Of a stretch of DNA of 64,000 nt, positions 44,257-52,597 are shown piece after piece (position 1 is the stretch's first letter; every line of letters begins with the position of its first letter). Origin of the DNA: CAVVNN01 sp963838035 (GTDB lineage: Bacteria; Actinomycetota; Thermoleophilia; Solirubrobacterales; 70-9); contig CAWIPM010000006.1 of the NCBI GenBank assembly GCA_963838035.1, positions 186,001 to 250,000 on the forward strand, in the 5' to 3' direction. Made by a program: the position numbers and the translations under genes. The notes under the pieces are model-generated. The model was not told the origin of the DNA and searched no databases. It saw only the letters and a list, made by a program, of their open reading frames with translations.

Positions 44257-44311
44257 GGTCCGGTCGGGGGCTTTCTCGCGCATAGCGTGAATAAAGCGCC
44301 CTGCCGAGCCG

Positions 44312-44317
44312 TAGAGT
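44312..44317 (+). promoter_or_regulatory. -10 hexamer TAGAGT before polA
   Basis: TAGAGT is 7 nt before ATG 44325. The frame's first GTG (44316) lies inside this hexamer, which argues for ATG 44325 as the start. Confidence 0.5.
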
Positions 44318-44324
44318 GGCGCCG

Positions 44325-46949
44325 ATGGTCGACGACGCCCCCGAGCTCTTCCTGATCGACGGCAACTCGCTCGCCTACCGGGCGTTCTACGCCTTGCCCG
44401 AGTCGATCGGGACGAGCGATGGGCGGCCTACCAATGCGATCTACGGACTGGCCTCGATGCTGGTCAAGATCATCACCGAGCACCGGCCGGCCGGGGTGGT
44501 GGTGGCCTGGGACGCGGGGATGTCGGGGCGGGAGGTCGTCTACGACCTCTACAAGGCGCAGCGGCCCTCGCGACCGGACCTGCTCCGCGAGCAGTGGCCG
44601 CACCTGATGCCGCTGGTCGAGGCGTTCGGCTATACGAACGTCAGGGTCGAGGGGTATGAGGCGGACGACGTGATCGCCTCGCTCGTGCGCCAGGCGCGGG
44701 AGGAGGGGATCCCGGCGATGGTCGTCACCGGAGATCGCGATGCCTACCAGCTGGTAGGCGAGGGGGTGCGGGTGATGAGCACCTCGCGTGGGATCACCGA
44801 GACCAAGATCTACGACCGCGAGGCAGTGGTCGAGCGCTACGGCGTGCCGCCGGAGCTGGTCACCGACCTGATGGGGCTGCGGGGCGACACCTCCGACAAC
44901 ATCCCGGGCGTTCCCGGGATCGGGGAGAAGACGGCGACGCAGCTGCTGCAGAAGTTCGGCTCGCTGGAGGCGGTGCTGGCCGGCGTCGAGGAGATCTCCG
45001 GCGCCAAGCGCAAGCAGAACCTTGTCGAGCACGCCGAGGACGCCCGTATGTCCAAGCAATTGGCGACGCTCCACTACGACATCGAGACGGGGGTCGACCT
45101 GGCCGCGGCGATGGCGTCGGAGCCCGACCGCGGCGCACTGCGCGACTTCATGCGCGAGTTCGAGCTCCGTGCCGTAATGGAGCGGCTCGAAGAGGCTCTG
45201 GAGGAGGGCGAAGGCATTCCCGGCCGCAGCGTCGAGGAGGAGCTCGATGTGGAGACGGTGGAGGGAACGCCGGCCGACCTCGGCGAGGGCCCGGTGGCGC
45301 TGGCGATCTCCGGAGACGCCTGGGCCGCTGCCGATGCGGAGAAGATCGTCGCCGGCCACTCCACCCAGGACGAGCTGGTGGCCGAACTGGCCGGCCGACA
45401 GCTCATCGCCCACGACGCCAAGTCGCTGGGAGGCGGCCGTCACGGCGTGCTGGCGGCTGCAGCGCGCGAGGGAGTCGAGCTGCAGCTCGACCACGACACG
45501 ATGGTCGCCGCCTATCTGATCGAGCCCCAGCGGCGCACCTACGACCTGGCCGAGCTGGCCGCCGACGCTGGCATCGGACTCGGCAAGGCTTCGCGCAATG
45601 ACGCGGCATCCGATGGGGGGCAGCTCTCGCTGGAGAGCGAAGGCGAGGCGGGGCTTGAGCCGGCCGAAGAAGCACGCCTGGTCGCATCCCTGGCGGAGGC
45701 TCAGCGCCCCCGCCTCGACGAGCTCGGCCTGGGGAAGCTGCTGCGCGAGGTCGAGCTGCCGCTGGTCCACGTGCTTGCCGCGATGGAGCGCGAGGGGCTG
45801 AAGCTCGATGCCGAGCGCCTCGCCGAGGTCGGCGCCGGCTTCGGCGACCGCATCGCCGGCCTCGAGACGGAGATCTTCGAGCTGGCCGGGCATGAGTTCA
45901 CGATCGGCTCGCCGCAGCAGGTCGGCAAGGTCCTCTTCGAGGAGCTGGGCCTGACCCGCAAACGGCGCGGCAAGACCGGCTTCTCGACCGACGCACGCGT
46001 CCTCGCCCAGATCCGCGAGGAGCACGCGATCGTCGACAGGATCGAGTCCTGGCGCGAGCTGACCAAGCTGAAGAACACCTACCTCGACTCCCTCCCCGAG
46101 CTGATCGACCCCGAGACCGGCCGTGTCCACACCACCTTCAGTCAGACGACGGCGGCGACCGGGCGGCTCTCCAGCATCAACCCGAATCTCCAGAACATCC
46201 CGATCCGCACCGAGCTGGGCCGCCCGGTCCGAGCCTGCTTCGTCGCCGAGCGCGGCGCTCGGCTGCTCTCTGCCGATTACAGCCAGGTCGAGCTGCGGGT
46301 CCTCGCTCACGTCGCCGACGAGGAGGTGTTGAAGGAGGTCTTCCGCGCCGGTGACGACGTCCACGCGGCGACGGCGGCCGAGGTATTCGGCATCTCCCGC
46401 GACGAGGTCGACGTCGGCCAGCGCTCGAAGGCGAAGATGGTCAACTTCGGCATCGTCTACGGGCTGACCGGGTTCGGCCTCGCCGACCGTCTTAACATCC
46501 CTCGCAAGGAGGGTGAGGAATTCGTCGCCCGCTACCTGGAGCGCTTCCCCGCGGTTCGCGCCTTTCGCGAGGAGATCGTCGAGCGGGCCCAGGCCGACGG
46601 CTTCGTGACGACTTTGATGGGCCGCCGCCGCGCGATCCCGGAGCTGAGGTCCGGCAACCCGAACACCCGCAAGCTGGGGGAGCGGCTCGCCGTCAACACG
46701 GTCATCCAGGGCACCGCCGCGGACATCATCAAGGTGGCGATGGTCCTTTGTCACCGGGCTCTGGGCGATGCCGGGATGAAGACTCGTCTCGTCCTGCAGA
46801 TCCACGACGAGCTGCTCTTCGAGGGCCCGCCCGGGGAGATGGACGACGCGGTCGAGCTGGTGCGCCGCGAGATGTGCGCCGCATTCCAGCTCGACCCGCC
46901 GTTGGAGGTCGACGTCGGCGTCGGCAAGGACTGGCTCGACGCCAAGTAG
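44325..46949 (+). CDS. polA: DNA polymerase I
   Basis: An 874-residue Pol I. The 5'-3' exonuclease (1 to about 290) has FLIDGNSLAYRAFYALP, GVVVAWDAGMSGR and GLRGDTSDNIPGVPGIGEKTA. The 3'-5' exonuclease region (about 310-490) lacks the DxE motif (VALAISGDAW stands there), so proofreading is probably absent. The polymerase has TAATGRLSSINPNLQNIPIR, DYSQVELRVLAH, KMVNFGIVYGL (O-helix) and QIHDELLFE. Length is normal for actinobacterial PolA. Confidence 0.96.
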   Translation: MVDDAPELFLIDGNSLAYRAFYALPESIGTSDGRPTNAIYGLASMLVKIITEHRPAGVVVAWDAGMSGREVVYDLYKAQRPSRPDLLREQWPHLMPLVEAFGYTNVRVEGYEADDVIASLVRQAREEGIPAMVVTGDRDAYQLVGEGVRVMSTSRGITETKIYDREAVVERYGVPPELVTDLMGLRGDTSDNIPGVPGIGEKTATQLLQKFGSLEAVLAGVEEISGAKRKQNLVEHAEDARMSKQLATLHYDIETGVDLAAAMASEPDRGALRDFMREFELRAVMERLEEALEEGEGIPGRSVEEELDVETVEGTPADLGEGPVALAISGDAWAAADAEKIVAGHSTQDELVAELAGRQLIAHDAKSLGGGRHGVLAAAAREGVELQLDHDTMVAAYLIEPQRRTYDLAELAADAGIGLGKASRNDAASDGGQLSLESEGEAGLEPAEEARLVASLAEAQRPRLDELGLGKLLREVELPLVHVLAAMEREGLKLDAERLAEVGAGFGDRIAGLETEIFELAGHEFTIGSPQQVGKVLFEELGLTRKRRGKTGFSTDARVLAQIREEHAIVDRIESWRELTKLKNTYLDSLPELIDPETGRVHTTFSQTTAATGRLSSINPNLQNIPIRTELGRPVRACFVAERGARLLSADYSQVELRVLAHVADEEVLKEVFRAGDDVHAATAAEVFGISRDEVDVGQRSKAKMVNFGIVYGLTGFGLADRLNIPRKEGEEFVARYLERFPAVRAFREEIVERAQADGFVTTLMGRRRAIPELRSGNPNTRKLGERLAVNTVIQGTAADIIKVAMVLCHRALGDAGMKTRLVLQIHDELLFEGPPGEMDDAVELVRREMCAAFQLDPPLEVDVGVGKDWLDAK

Positions 46950-46955
46950 CCGGTC

Positions 46956-47621
46956 CTAGCCGGCCAGGTGCACCGAGTGGAAGACCACCCCGCCCGAGGT
47001 CGCGTCCAGCTCCGCCTCTTGGACCGGGGCCCCGGGCACGAGGTTGGCGATTGAGCAGCCGGCTTCTTCCACTTCTACTTCTTCTGACTGGTCCTCGCCG
47101 GACTGGTCGCCTCCGCCGACGTCCGAGGAGCTTGCGTCGCCGTTGCTACCGCCGCCGCCGTTGTCGCACTCGATCTCGGTCGATTCGTTCACCTGGCCGC
47201 TCAGGGTGCTACCGCCGAACAGGTCGATCGTCAGCGTCGTCCCGTCGAAAGCCGCGATCGTGCCCGCATTTTCCTGGCCGTCCTCGACTCCATTGCTGTT
47301 CGAGTCGGGGTTCGTCGGGTCGTCGCCGACCTCCACCTCCTGCGCGTCGGTGAGTCCGTCGCCGTCGGTGTCCGGGTTGTGCGGATTCGTGCCATTTTCG
47401 AACTCTTCCAGGTTGTTGAGACCTTCGTGATCCTGGTTGCGGTGGGCCTGGTTCACGTGAAGCGAGAGGTGATGACGCTTCTCCCAGCGGTCCGGGATGT
47501 GATCGTGGTTGCGGTCCCTCGCCTTCGCCGAGGCGACCGCGGGCAGCGCCAAGACGGCGAGCACCCCCAGCGCCGCTACGAGGTACAGCTTCAGCTTGGG
47601 AGCTCCGTGGATGCTTTTCAT
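46956..47621 (-). CDS. Secreted thrombospondin type 3 repeat (calcium-binding) protein
   Basis: A 221-residue exported protein. Signal peptide 1-32 (LPAVASA cleavage). Residues 33-115 hold TSP3-type acidic repeats (DRNHDHIPDRWE, NPDTDGDGLTDAQEVEVGDDP, NPDSNSNGVEDGQE) that bind calcium. The C-terminal part (AGTIAAFDGTTLTIDLFGGSTLSGQVNE..., cut by a Ser/Asp/Glu-rich loop, then FHSVHLAG) looks like a DUF5666-type small beta-barrel. A strong TAAGGAGGACC precedes the ATG. It lies 75 bp downstream of the membrane-linked sigma factor, same strand, so a shared operon is likely. Confidence 0.75.
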   Translation of the reverse strand: MKSIHGAPKLKLYLVAALGVLAVLALPAVASAKARDRNHDHIPDRWEKRHHLSLHVNQAHRNQDHEGLNNLEEFENGTNPHNPDTDGDGLTDAQEVEVGDDPTNPDSNSNGVEDGQENAGTIAAFDGTTLTIDLFGGSTLSGQVNESTEIECDNGGGGSNGDASSSDVGGGDQSGEDQSEEVEVEEAGCSIANLVPGAPVQEAELDATSGGVVFHSVHLAG

Positions 47622-47696
47622 GGTCCTCCTTATCGGTCGGTTCGGGATGGAAACCCGACCTGGCGGCAGAGATCACGGTGCGGCTGGACAGTTGTC

Positions 47697-48977
47697 CTAG
47701 TCCGAGCTCAACGTCGTCGGCGAGGAGATTGTCGGGTCGGAGGTGCCGCCGGCGCCCGATGAGCCGGAGTTGGAGCCGGAGACGTCGTCCGAGCCTCCGT
47801 CGCTGCTCGTGATCGACGATTCGCCATCCGCGCTTGACGGCTGTCCGGAAGTCTCACCCGAGCCCTGGCTCGACCCCGCGGTGCTGTCGGGGAGCCCATC
47901 GCCGGAGCCCGAGCCGTCGCTGAGGCCGGTCCCGTCGTTCCCCGAGCCGCCTCCCGCGCCCGCCGGGTGCCCATCGCCCCCCGAGCTTTCAGGCGAGGTA
48001 CCCGAGCTGCCGTCTGAGTGCCCGCCGTTCGTGTGGAGGGCCCCTTCCGGCGACCCCGTGGCGCGACCGCTGCCGGCATGGAGGGGGCCGATGCCGCCGG
48101 GCTCGTTCCCCTGCGACCCGGGGTTCTCGCCGCCGTGGCCGTGGCCCGCCTCGGCGGCGCCGTCGCTTCCGCCCCCAGCCTTCCCGTTCGCTTGGCCGGG
48201 GCCTGACAGTGGCTGTGCGGCGATCGCCCCCGCCGCCGCGACGTGGTGCGTGGAGGCCCTGACTGCGAGCCCCGCGGTCACTGCGGCTCCGGTTACCAGC
48301 ACGGCGACCGCCGCCTTGACCGCGATGGTGCCGCCGCCCGCCGCCGCCGCGGTCGCCGCGCCACCGCCTTCGCCCTCGACGAGTTGGCGCAGTAGCGGCA
48401 TCGGGACCAACGAGCCGATCCCGTCTCGCAGCGCCTGGCGGGCGCGGAAGATGAGCTGGCGGGCCGCCCCCGCCGAAACGCCCATCTGGGCGCCGATCTC
48501 GGCGTGGCTTCTTCCCTCCATCTCGCGCTTGAGCAGGGCCTCGCGCTGCGGGGCGGGCAAGCCCTGCAGCGCGACGATGAGCGAGCGCACCCGCTCCCGG
48601 CGCGCCAGTGCCTGGGGTGGCTGCTCGACCCCGTCGTAGCTCTCGTCGAGCTGCTTGTGCGGAGGGGAGGCGTCCCGCAGGTCGTTGAGGGCGGCGTTGC
48701 GGACGATCGTGTAGAGCCAGGGGCGCAGGTGCAGCTCGGCGTTGCCCGCCTCGATTCCAGGCAGTGCCCGGACGAGGGAGTCCTGGACGATGTCTTCGGC
48801 CCTGCCTGGAGAAACGATCGAGCCGGCATACCGAACCAGCGCCGGGCGGTAGCGGCGCACGATCTCCTCCGTCGCCGGCTCGAATCCCTGACGGGCGAGG
48901 GTCACCAACCGCCGGTCGGGCTGCAGCCGCAGGGCCGGCCCTGTCAGGACCCTCCTGCTCAGTTCGCTCGTTCCCAT
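47697..48977 (-). CDS. ECF sigma factor fused to a transmembrane helix and Gly/Ser-rich exterior
   Basis: A 426-residue protein. Sigma region 2 is at about 25-105 (FEPATEEIVRRYRPALVRYA, AEDIVQDSLVRALP, LRPWLYTIVRNAALNDLRD) and region 4 at 128-185 (LPAPQREALLKREMEGRSHAEIGAQMGVS, GAARQLIFRARQAL). A Gly/Ala linker leads to one TM helix (about 215-238, VKAAVAVLVTGAAVTAGLAV). The remaining ~190 residues are Gly/Ser/Asp-rich with no domain. There is no separate anti-sigma gene beside it, so the membrane part may itself control release. The TSP3 gene downstream is a probable operon partner. Confidence 0.85.
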   Translation of the reverse strand: MGTSELSRRVLTGPALRLQPDRRLVTLARQGFEPATEEIVRRYRPALVRYAGSIVSPGRAEDIVQDSLVRALPGIEAGNAELHLRPWLYTIVRNAALNDLRDASPPHKQLDESYDGVEQPPQALARRERVRSLIVALQGLPAPQREALLKREMEGRSHAEIGAQMGVSAGAARQLIFRARQALRDGIGSLVPMPLLRQLVEGEGGGAATAAAAGGGTIAVKAAVAVLVTGAAVTAGLAVRASTHHVAAAGAIAAQPLSGPGQANGKAGGGSDGAAEAGHGHGGENPGSQGNEPGGIGPLHAGSGRATGSPEGALHTNGGHSDGSSGTSPESSGGDGHPAGAGGGSGNDGTGLSDGSGSGDGLPDSTAGSSQGSGETSGQPSSADGESSITSSDGGSDDVSGSNSGSSGAGGTSDPTISSPTTLSSD

Positions 48978-49068
48978 CGCTCAGTCATGATCGGCTTACG
49001 ACTCGCAAGGCTCGATAGTTCAACCCTGGAAGATCGACGAAATCACCTCTGAGGGAGGGTGGCAACCG

Positions 49069-49506
49069 ATGGACCGAGGCTTGGCTGTGATCCTGACCGC
49101 CGCGGCGGGTGGCCTGATCGCCCTGCAGGCGCCGATCAACGCCGGGCTCGGCAAGGCGACGGGCAGCCTGCCGGCGGCGCTGGTCTCCTTCGCAGTCGGC
49201 TCGATCGCGCTGGCCGCGATCGTCGTCCTCAGCGGCAAGGCCGGCGGGTTGGGCTCGACCTTCGACGTCAGCTGGTATTACCTGCTCGGAGGACTGCTGG
49301 GCGCCGTCTATGTCACCAACGCTCTGATCGCGGTGTCCGTGATCGGGGCGGGCGGGGTCGCCGCGGCGACGATCACCGGCCAGCTGACCGCATCGGTGGC
49401 GATCGACCGGCTAGGGCTGTTCGGCCTGGACCAGATCCCGCTCAGCCCCGAGCGGGTGATCGGAGTCGCTCTGCTGTTCGTCGGAACCGTTCTGGTAGTC
49501 CGCTGA
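49069..49506 (+). CDS. DMT-family small membrane transporter (YdcZ/DUF606-like)
   Basis: A 145-residue protein with four or five hydrophobic segments beginning LAVILTAAAGGLIALQAPINAGLGKATGSLPAALVSF-type (in part), the half-size DUF606/YdcZ member of the drug/metabolite transporter superfamily, which usually works as a dimer. Later GALGAVYVTN-like (LLGAVYVTNALIAV) and GVALLFVGTVLVV segments agree. GAGGGAGGG lies about 10 nt before the ATG. Its last 96 bp overlap the convergent FAD oxidoreductase gene. Substrate unknown. Confidence 0.8.
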   Translation: MDRGLAVILTAAAGGLIALQAPINAGLGKATGSLPAALVSFAVGSIALAAIVVLSGKAGGLGSTFDVSWYYLLGGLLGAVYVTNALIAVSVIGAGGVAAATITGQLTASVAIDRLGLFGLDQIPLSPERVIGVALLFVGTVLVVR

Positions 49507-50631
49507 ATCGACGAACTCGGGCGGCGCGATCTGCAGGTAGTGCCCGAACGACCAGTCGACGAAGCGCCTGGCGCCCATCAGGCGGATCAGCGGGCCGAGC
49601 ACTCGAGGCGGCACGCGTGGGACCAGCCTCTGCACAAACAGCATCGAGCGGAACTTCCACTCGTGGGAGTCGTTGAACTCGGCGTAGCCGGCCGCCGCCT
49701 GCTCGCGGCTCTGTCGTCCCTCGACCACGCCGCGCAGCTCGCGGCCCAGCGCGATCCCGAAGTAGAGCGCGGTCCTGATCCCCTCCGCGCTGAGCGGCAG
49801 GCAGTGGCCGGCGGAGTCGCCGGCGAAGAAGACTCCGCCCTCGGTGGCCCTGCGCAGCTCGTGGGGGATCCAGTTGCCCTGGTACTCGTTTGGCTCCTTG
49901 CCGAGGTCCTCCGTGAGGAGGACGGTCGTGTCCCTGACGTGGAAGCGTGGGTCGAAGGAGCCGATCCCGATCCGCAGCTCGTCCTTGGCCGGGAACGACC
50001 AGCCATACCCGGCGGGCACGTAACGGCGGTCGATCCAGATCTCGAGATCCTCGCCGTCCCCCGCCGGGTGGACCTCCAGCCCGCGCGAGAGCGGCGCGTC
50101 CGGTGGCTGGTAGCCACCGCCGCTCGCCAGCACGCGGCGCCAGCCGAGTGCGTCGACGACGAGCCGCGAGGCGAGGACGCCGCGGTCAGTCTCAATCCGC
50201 AGCAGGCCATCGCCGGTGACCGGCGCCGCCCGCCGGTCGACCTTCGCCGTCTCGAAGGCCGCGTCGCAGTCGCGCCAGAGCAGCTCACACAGCTCGCGGT
50301 AGTCGAAGGTCGAGAAGGTCCATGGGAGCCGGTAGCGGGTGTCGCCGTGGCGGGTGTGCATGACCAGCGAGTCGAAACGCTGTCGCTCGGCCTTCATCAG
50401 CCCCAGGGCGCGCAGCCACTCGGTTGGGATGCCGCAGGCCGAGGTCTGCCGCTCGCCGATCTCGTAGCGGTCGACGACCATCACGTCGGCTCCCGAGCCG
50501 GCCAGCTCGCGCGCCACCGCGAGTCCGGCGAAGCTCGCACCGCAGATCAGCACGCCATAGGTCCCGTCGAGCGGAGTCCGCTCCTCACCGCGCTTTGTCG
50601 CCCGAACCGGCATCGCGGTCGATTCTGCCAT
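49411..50631 (-). CDS. FAD-dependent oxidoreductase, geranylgeranyl-reductase-like
   Basis: A 406-residue flavoprotein. The N-terminal Rossmann is VLICGASFAGLAVARELAGSGADVMVVDR, and the second FAD motif is GVFFAGDSAGHCLPLSAEGIRTALYFG (in part). The pattern is that of geranylgeranyl reductase or PHBH-fold halogenase/oxygenase relatives; substrate unknown. ATG 50631 (MAESTAMPVRATK) is preferred to an upstream in-frame start at 50661, which would run into rpsA. Divergent from rpsA with only 11 bp between starts, and its 3' end overlaps the DMT gene by 96 bp. Confidence 0.85.
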   Translation of the reverse strand: MAESTAMPVRATKRGEERTPLDGTYGVLICGASFAGLAVARELAGSGADVMVVDRYEIGERQTSACGIPTEWLRALGLMKAERQRFDSLVMHTRHGDTRYRLPWTFSTFDYRELCELLWRDCDAAFETAKVDRRAAPVTGDGLLRIETDRGVLASRLVVDALGWRRVLASGGGYQPPDAPLSRGLEVHPAGDGEDLEIWIDRRYVPAGYGWSFPAKDELRIGIGSFDPRFHVRDTTVLLTEDLGKEPNEYQGNWIPHELRRATEGGVFFAGDSAGHCLPLSAEGIRTALYFGIALGRELRGVVEGRQSREQAAAGYAEFNDSHEWKFRSMLFVQRLVPRVPPRVLGPLIRLMGARRFVDWSFGHYLQIAPPEFVDSADYQNGSDEQQSDSDHPLGAERDLVQAEQP

Positions 50632-50642
50632 TATTCGCCGCC

Positions 50643-52010
50643 GTGTCCGCCGCAGACACATTGACCGCCCCTGCCGCCCCCGCGCCCGAGGGCACTCCCG
50701 TCGAGGGCTCCGGCGGCCTGCTGCTTCAGGTCAACGGCCACATGGTGCCCAACTACGCGGCGACGATGGTCTCCTTCGAGGAGGGCGACGTCGTCAACGG
50801 CAAGGTCGTCCGCATCGACAAGGACGAGGTCCTGGTCGACATCGGCTACAAGTCCGAGGGCGTCATCCCCGCCAACGAGCTCTCGATCCGCAAGTCGGTC
50901 GACCCGGCCGAAGAGGTCGAGCTCGGCGAGGACGTCGACGCCCTTGTCCTGACGAAGGAAGACGCCGACGGCCGCCTCATCCTCTCCAAGAAGCGCGCCC
51001 GCTTCGAGAAGGCCTGGCGCCGCATCGAGACCGCCGCCGAGTCGGGCGAACCGGTCGAGGGAAGCGTGATCGAGGTGGTCAAGGGCGGTCTCATCCTCGA
51101 CCTCGGGGTGCGCGGCTTCCTGCCGGCCTCGCTGGTCGACATCCGTCGGGTCCACAACCTCGACGAGTTCATGGGCCAGACGCTCGAGTGCAAGGTGATC
51201 GAGCTCAACCGCAGCCGCAACAACGTGGTGCTGTCGCGACGCGCCGTGCTCGAGGAGGAGCGCAAGGAGGTTCGCGAGCAGATCCTCGGGCGCCTGGCAC
51301 CCGGCCAGGTCGTCGAGGGGACGATCTCCAACATCGTCGACTTCGGCGCCTTCGTCGATCTCGACGGGATCGACGGCCTGATCCATATCTCCGAGCTTTC
51401 CTGGAGCCACGTCAACCACCCATCCGAGGTGGTCGCGATCGGCGACACGGTGCGGATCAAAGTGCTCGACATCGACCGCGACCGCCAGCGCATCTCGCTT
51501 GGCCTCAAGCAGACGCAGGAGGACCCCTGGCAGCGCGTCGTCAGCACCCACCGCTCGGGCGACGTGCTGGAGGGCTCGGTGACCAAGGTCGTCGCCTTCG
51601 GTGCCTTCGTCGAAATCCTTCCCGGGGTCGAGGGGCTGGTCCACATCTCCGAGCTTGCCGACCATCACGTCGAGAACCCCAGCGAGGTGGTCGAGCCGGG
51701 CGCCAAGCTCAACGTCAAGATCCTCGAGATCGACGAAGAGCGCCGCCGGCTCTCGCTCAGCATCAAGCGGGTCGAGGGGCAGAACATGCCGATGGGGGAC
51801 CTGGGCGAGCAGATCCAGGCGGCGGAGGAGGCCTCCACCGAGGGCTCAGACGCCGTGCCCGCGGATACTGTCGCCGAGGAGGATTCCCCGTCCTCGCAAG
51901 CTGCGGGCGAGGAGCCCACCTCCACGCCAGCCGCGGATGAGGCGTCCGAGCCCACCGAGGAGCCGGCTCCGGAGGCTGAGTCGCCTCCCGAGGACTCCTC
52001 CGACTCTTAG
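50643..52010 (+). CDS. rpsA: 30S ribosomal protein S1
   Basis: A 455-residue S1 protein with four S1 RNA-binding domains: about 46-113 (GDVVNGKVVRIDKDEVLVDIGYKSEG), 136-200, 218-285 (GTISNIVDFGAFVDLDGIDGLIHISELSW) and 303-372 (GSVTKVVAFGAFVEILPGVEGLVHISEL). The tail (373-455) is acidic, Pro/Ser-rich and contains a degenerate copy of the palindromic repeat. S1 helps mRNA binding in initiation. GTG 50643 (MSAADTLTAPA) is chosen; an internal ATG at 50742 would cut the N-terminal leader. The open frame upstream is shadow of the FAD gene. Confidence 0.93.
   Translation: MSAADTLTAPAAPAPEGTPVEGSGGLLLQVNGHMVPNYAATMVSFEEGDVVNGKVVRIDKDEVLVDIGYKSEGVIPANELSIRKSVDPAEEVELGEDVDALVLTKEDADGRLILSKKRARFEKAWRRIETAAESGEPVEGSVIEVVKGGLILDLGVRGFLPASLVDIRRVHNLDEFMGQTLECKVIELNRSRNNVVLSRRAVLEEERKEVREQILGRLAPGQVVEGTISNIVDFGAFVDLDGIDGLIHISELSWSHVNHPSEVVAIGDTVRIKVLDIDRDRQRISLGLKQTQEDPWQRVVSTHRSGDVLEGSVTKVVAFGAFVEILPGVEGLVHISELADHHVENPSEVVEPGAKLNVKILEIDEERRRLSLSIKRVEGQNMPMGDLGEQIQAAEEASTEGSDAVPADTVAEEDSPSSQAAGEEPTSTPAADEASEPTEEPAPEAESPPEDSSDS
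51890..51935 (-). repeat. Palindromic repeat element, degenerate copy R3 in the rpsA tail
   Basis: 51890-51910 is an exact reverse complement of the R2 core (19968-19988, 21 bp), and CCACGCCAGCCGCG (51922-51935) matches the inverted R2 left arm with two differences. The other arm is not recognisable. It is translated as part of the S1 acidic tail. Confidence 0.6.
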
Positions 52011-52015
52011 GGTTC

Positions 52016-52597
52016 GTGCCGCCGCTGACGATCGGCCTCACCGGCGGCATCGCGGCCGGGAAGTCCGAGGCGCTTGCCGCCTTCGAGCGGCTCGGGGCGG
52101 CGACAATCTCCAGCGACGCGGTCGTCCATGAGCTGCTCGACTCCGAGCCGCTGCTCGGTCGCCTGGTCGAGCGCTGGGGCGAGGACGTCGCCCCCGGGGG
52201 GCGCGTCGACCGCAGGCGGATCGGCGAGGTCGTCTTCGCCGATCCCGAGCAGCTCGGTTGGCTGGAGGGTCAGATCCACCCGCTGGTCGGGGAGCGGATC
52301 GGCGCCTGGCTCGGCTCACTGCCGGCCGGCACGGAGATCGCCGTGGTCGAGGTGCCGCTGCTGTTCGAGTCCGAGATGGAGAGCGCCTTCGACACCACGG
52401 TTGCCGTCGTCGCCGCCGAAGACGTGCGGCGTGCCCGCGCCGAGGCTCGAGGCCACGCTCTCGTAGGCGAGCGTGAGGCTCGGCAGCTCGCTCAGGGAGA
52501 GAAGGCAGCCCGCGCCGAGCATGTGATCGAGAACGACGGCGCGGTGGAGGACCTCGAAGGCGCGCTGTCCGCCCTGATCGAAACCCTGAGGGCATGA
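52016..52597 (+). CDS. coaE: Dephospho-CoA kinase
   Basis: A 193-residue P-loop kinase, last step of CoA synthesis. Walker A is GLTGGIAAGKSEALAAFERLG; SSDAVVHELL (usually DAD/DxI) and EVPLLFESEM are family features, and DTTVAVVAAEDVRRAR leads to the lid. GTG 52016 begins 5 bp after rpsA, the common rpsA-coaE arrangement. Stop overlaps the next ATG as ATGA. Confidence 0.93.
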   Translation: MPPLTIGLTGGIAAGKSEALAAFERLGAATISSDAVVHELLDSEPLLGRLVERWGEDVAPGGRVDRRRIGEVVFADPEQLGWLEGQIHPLVGERIGAWLGSLPAGTEIAVVEVPLLFESEMESAFDTTVAVVAAEDVRRARAEARGHALVGEREARQLAQGEKAARAEHVIENDGAVEDLEGALSALIETLRA

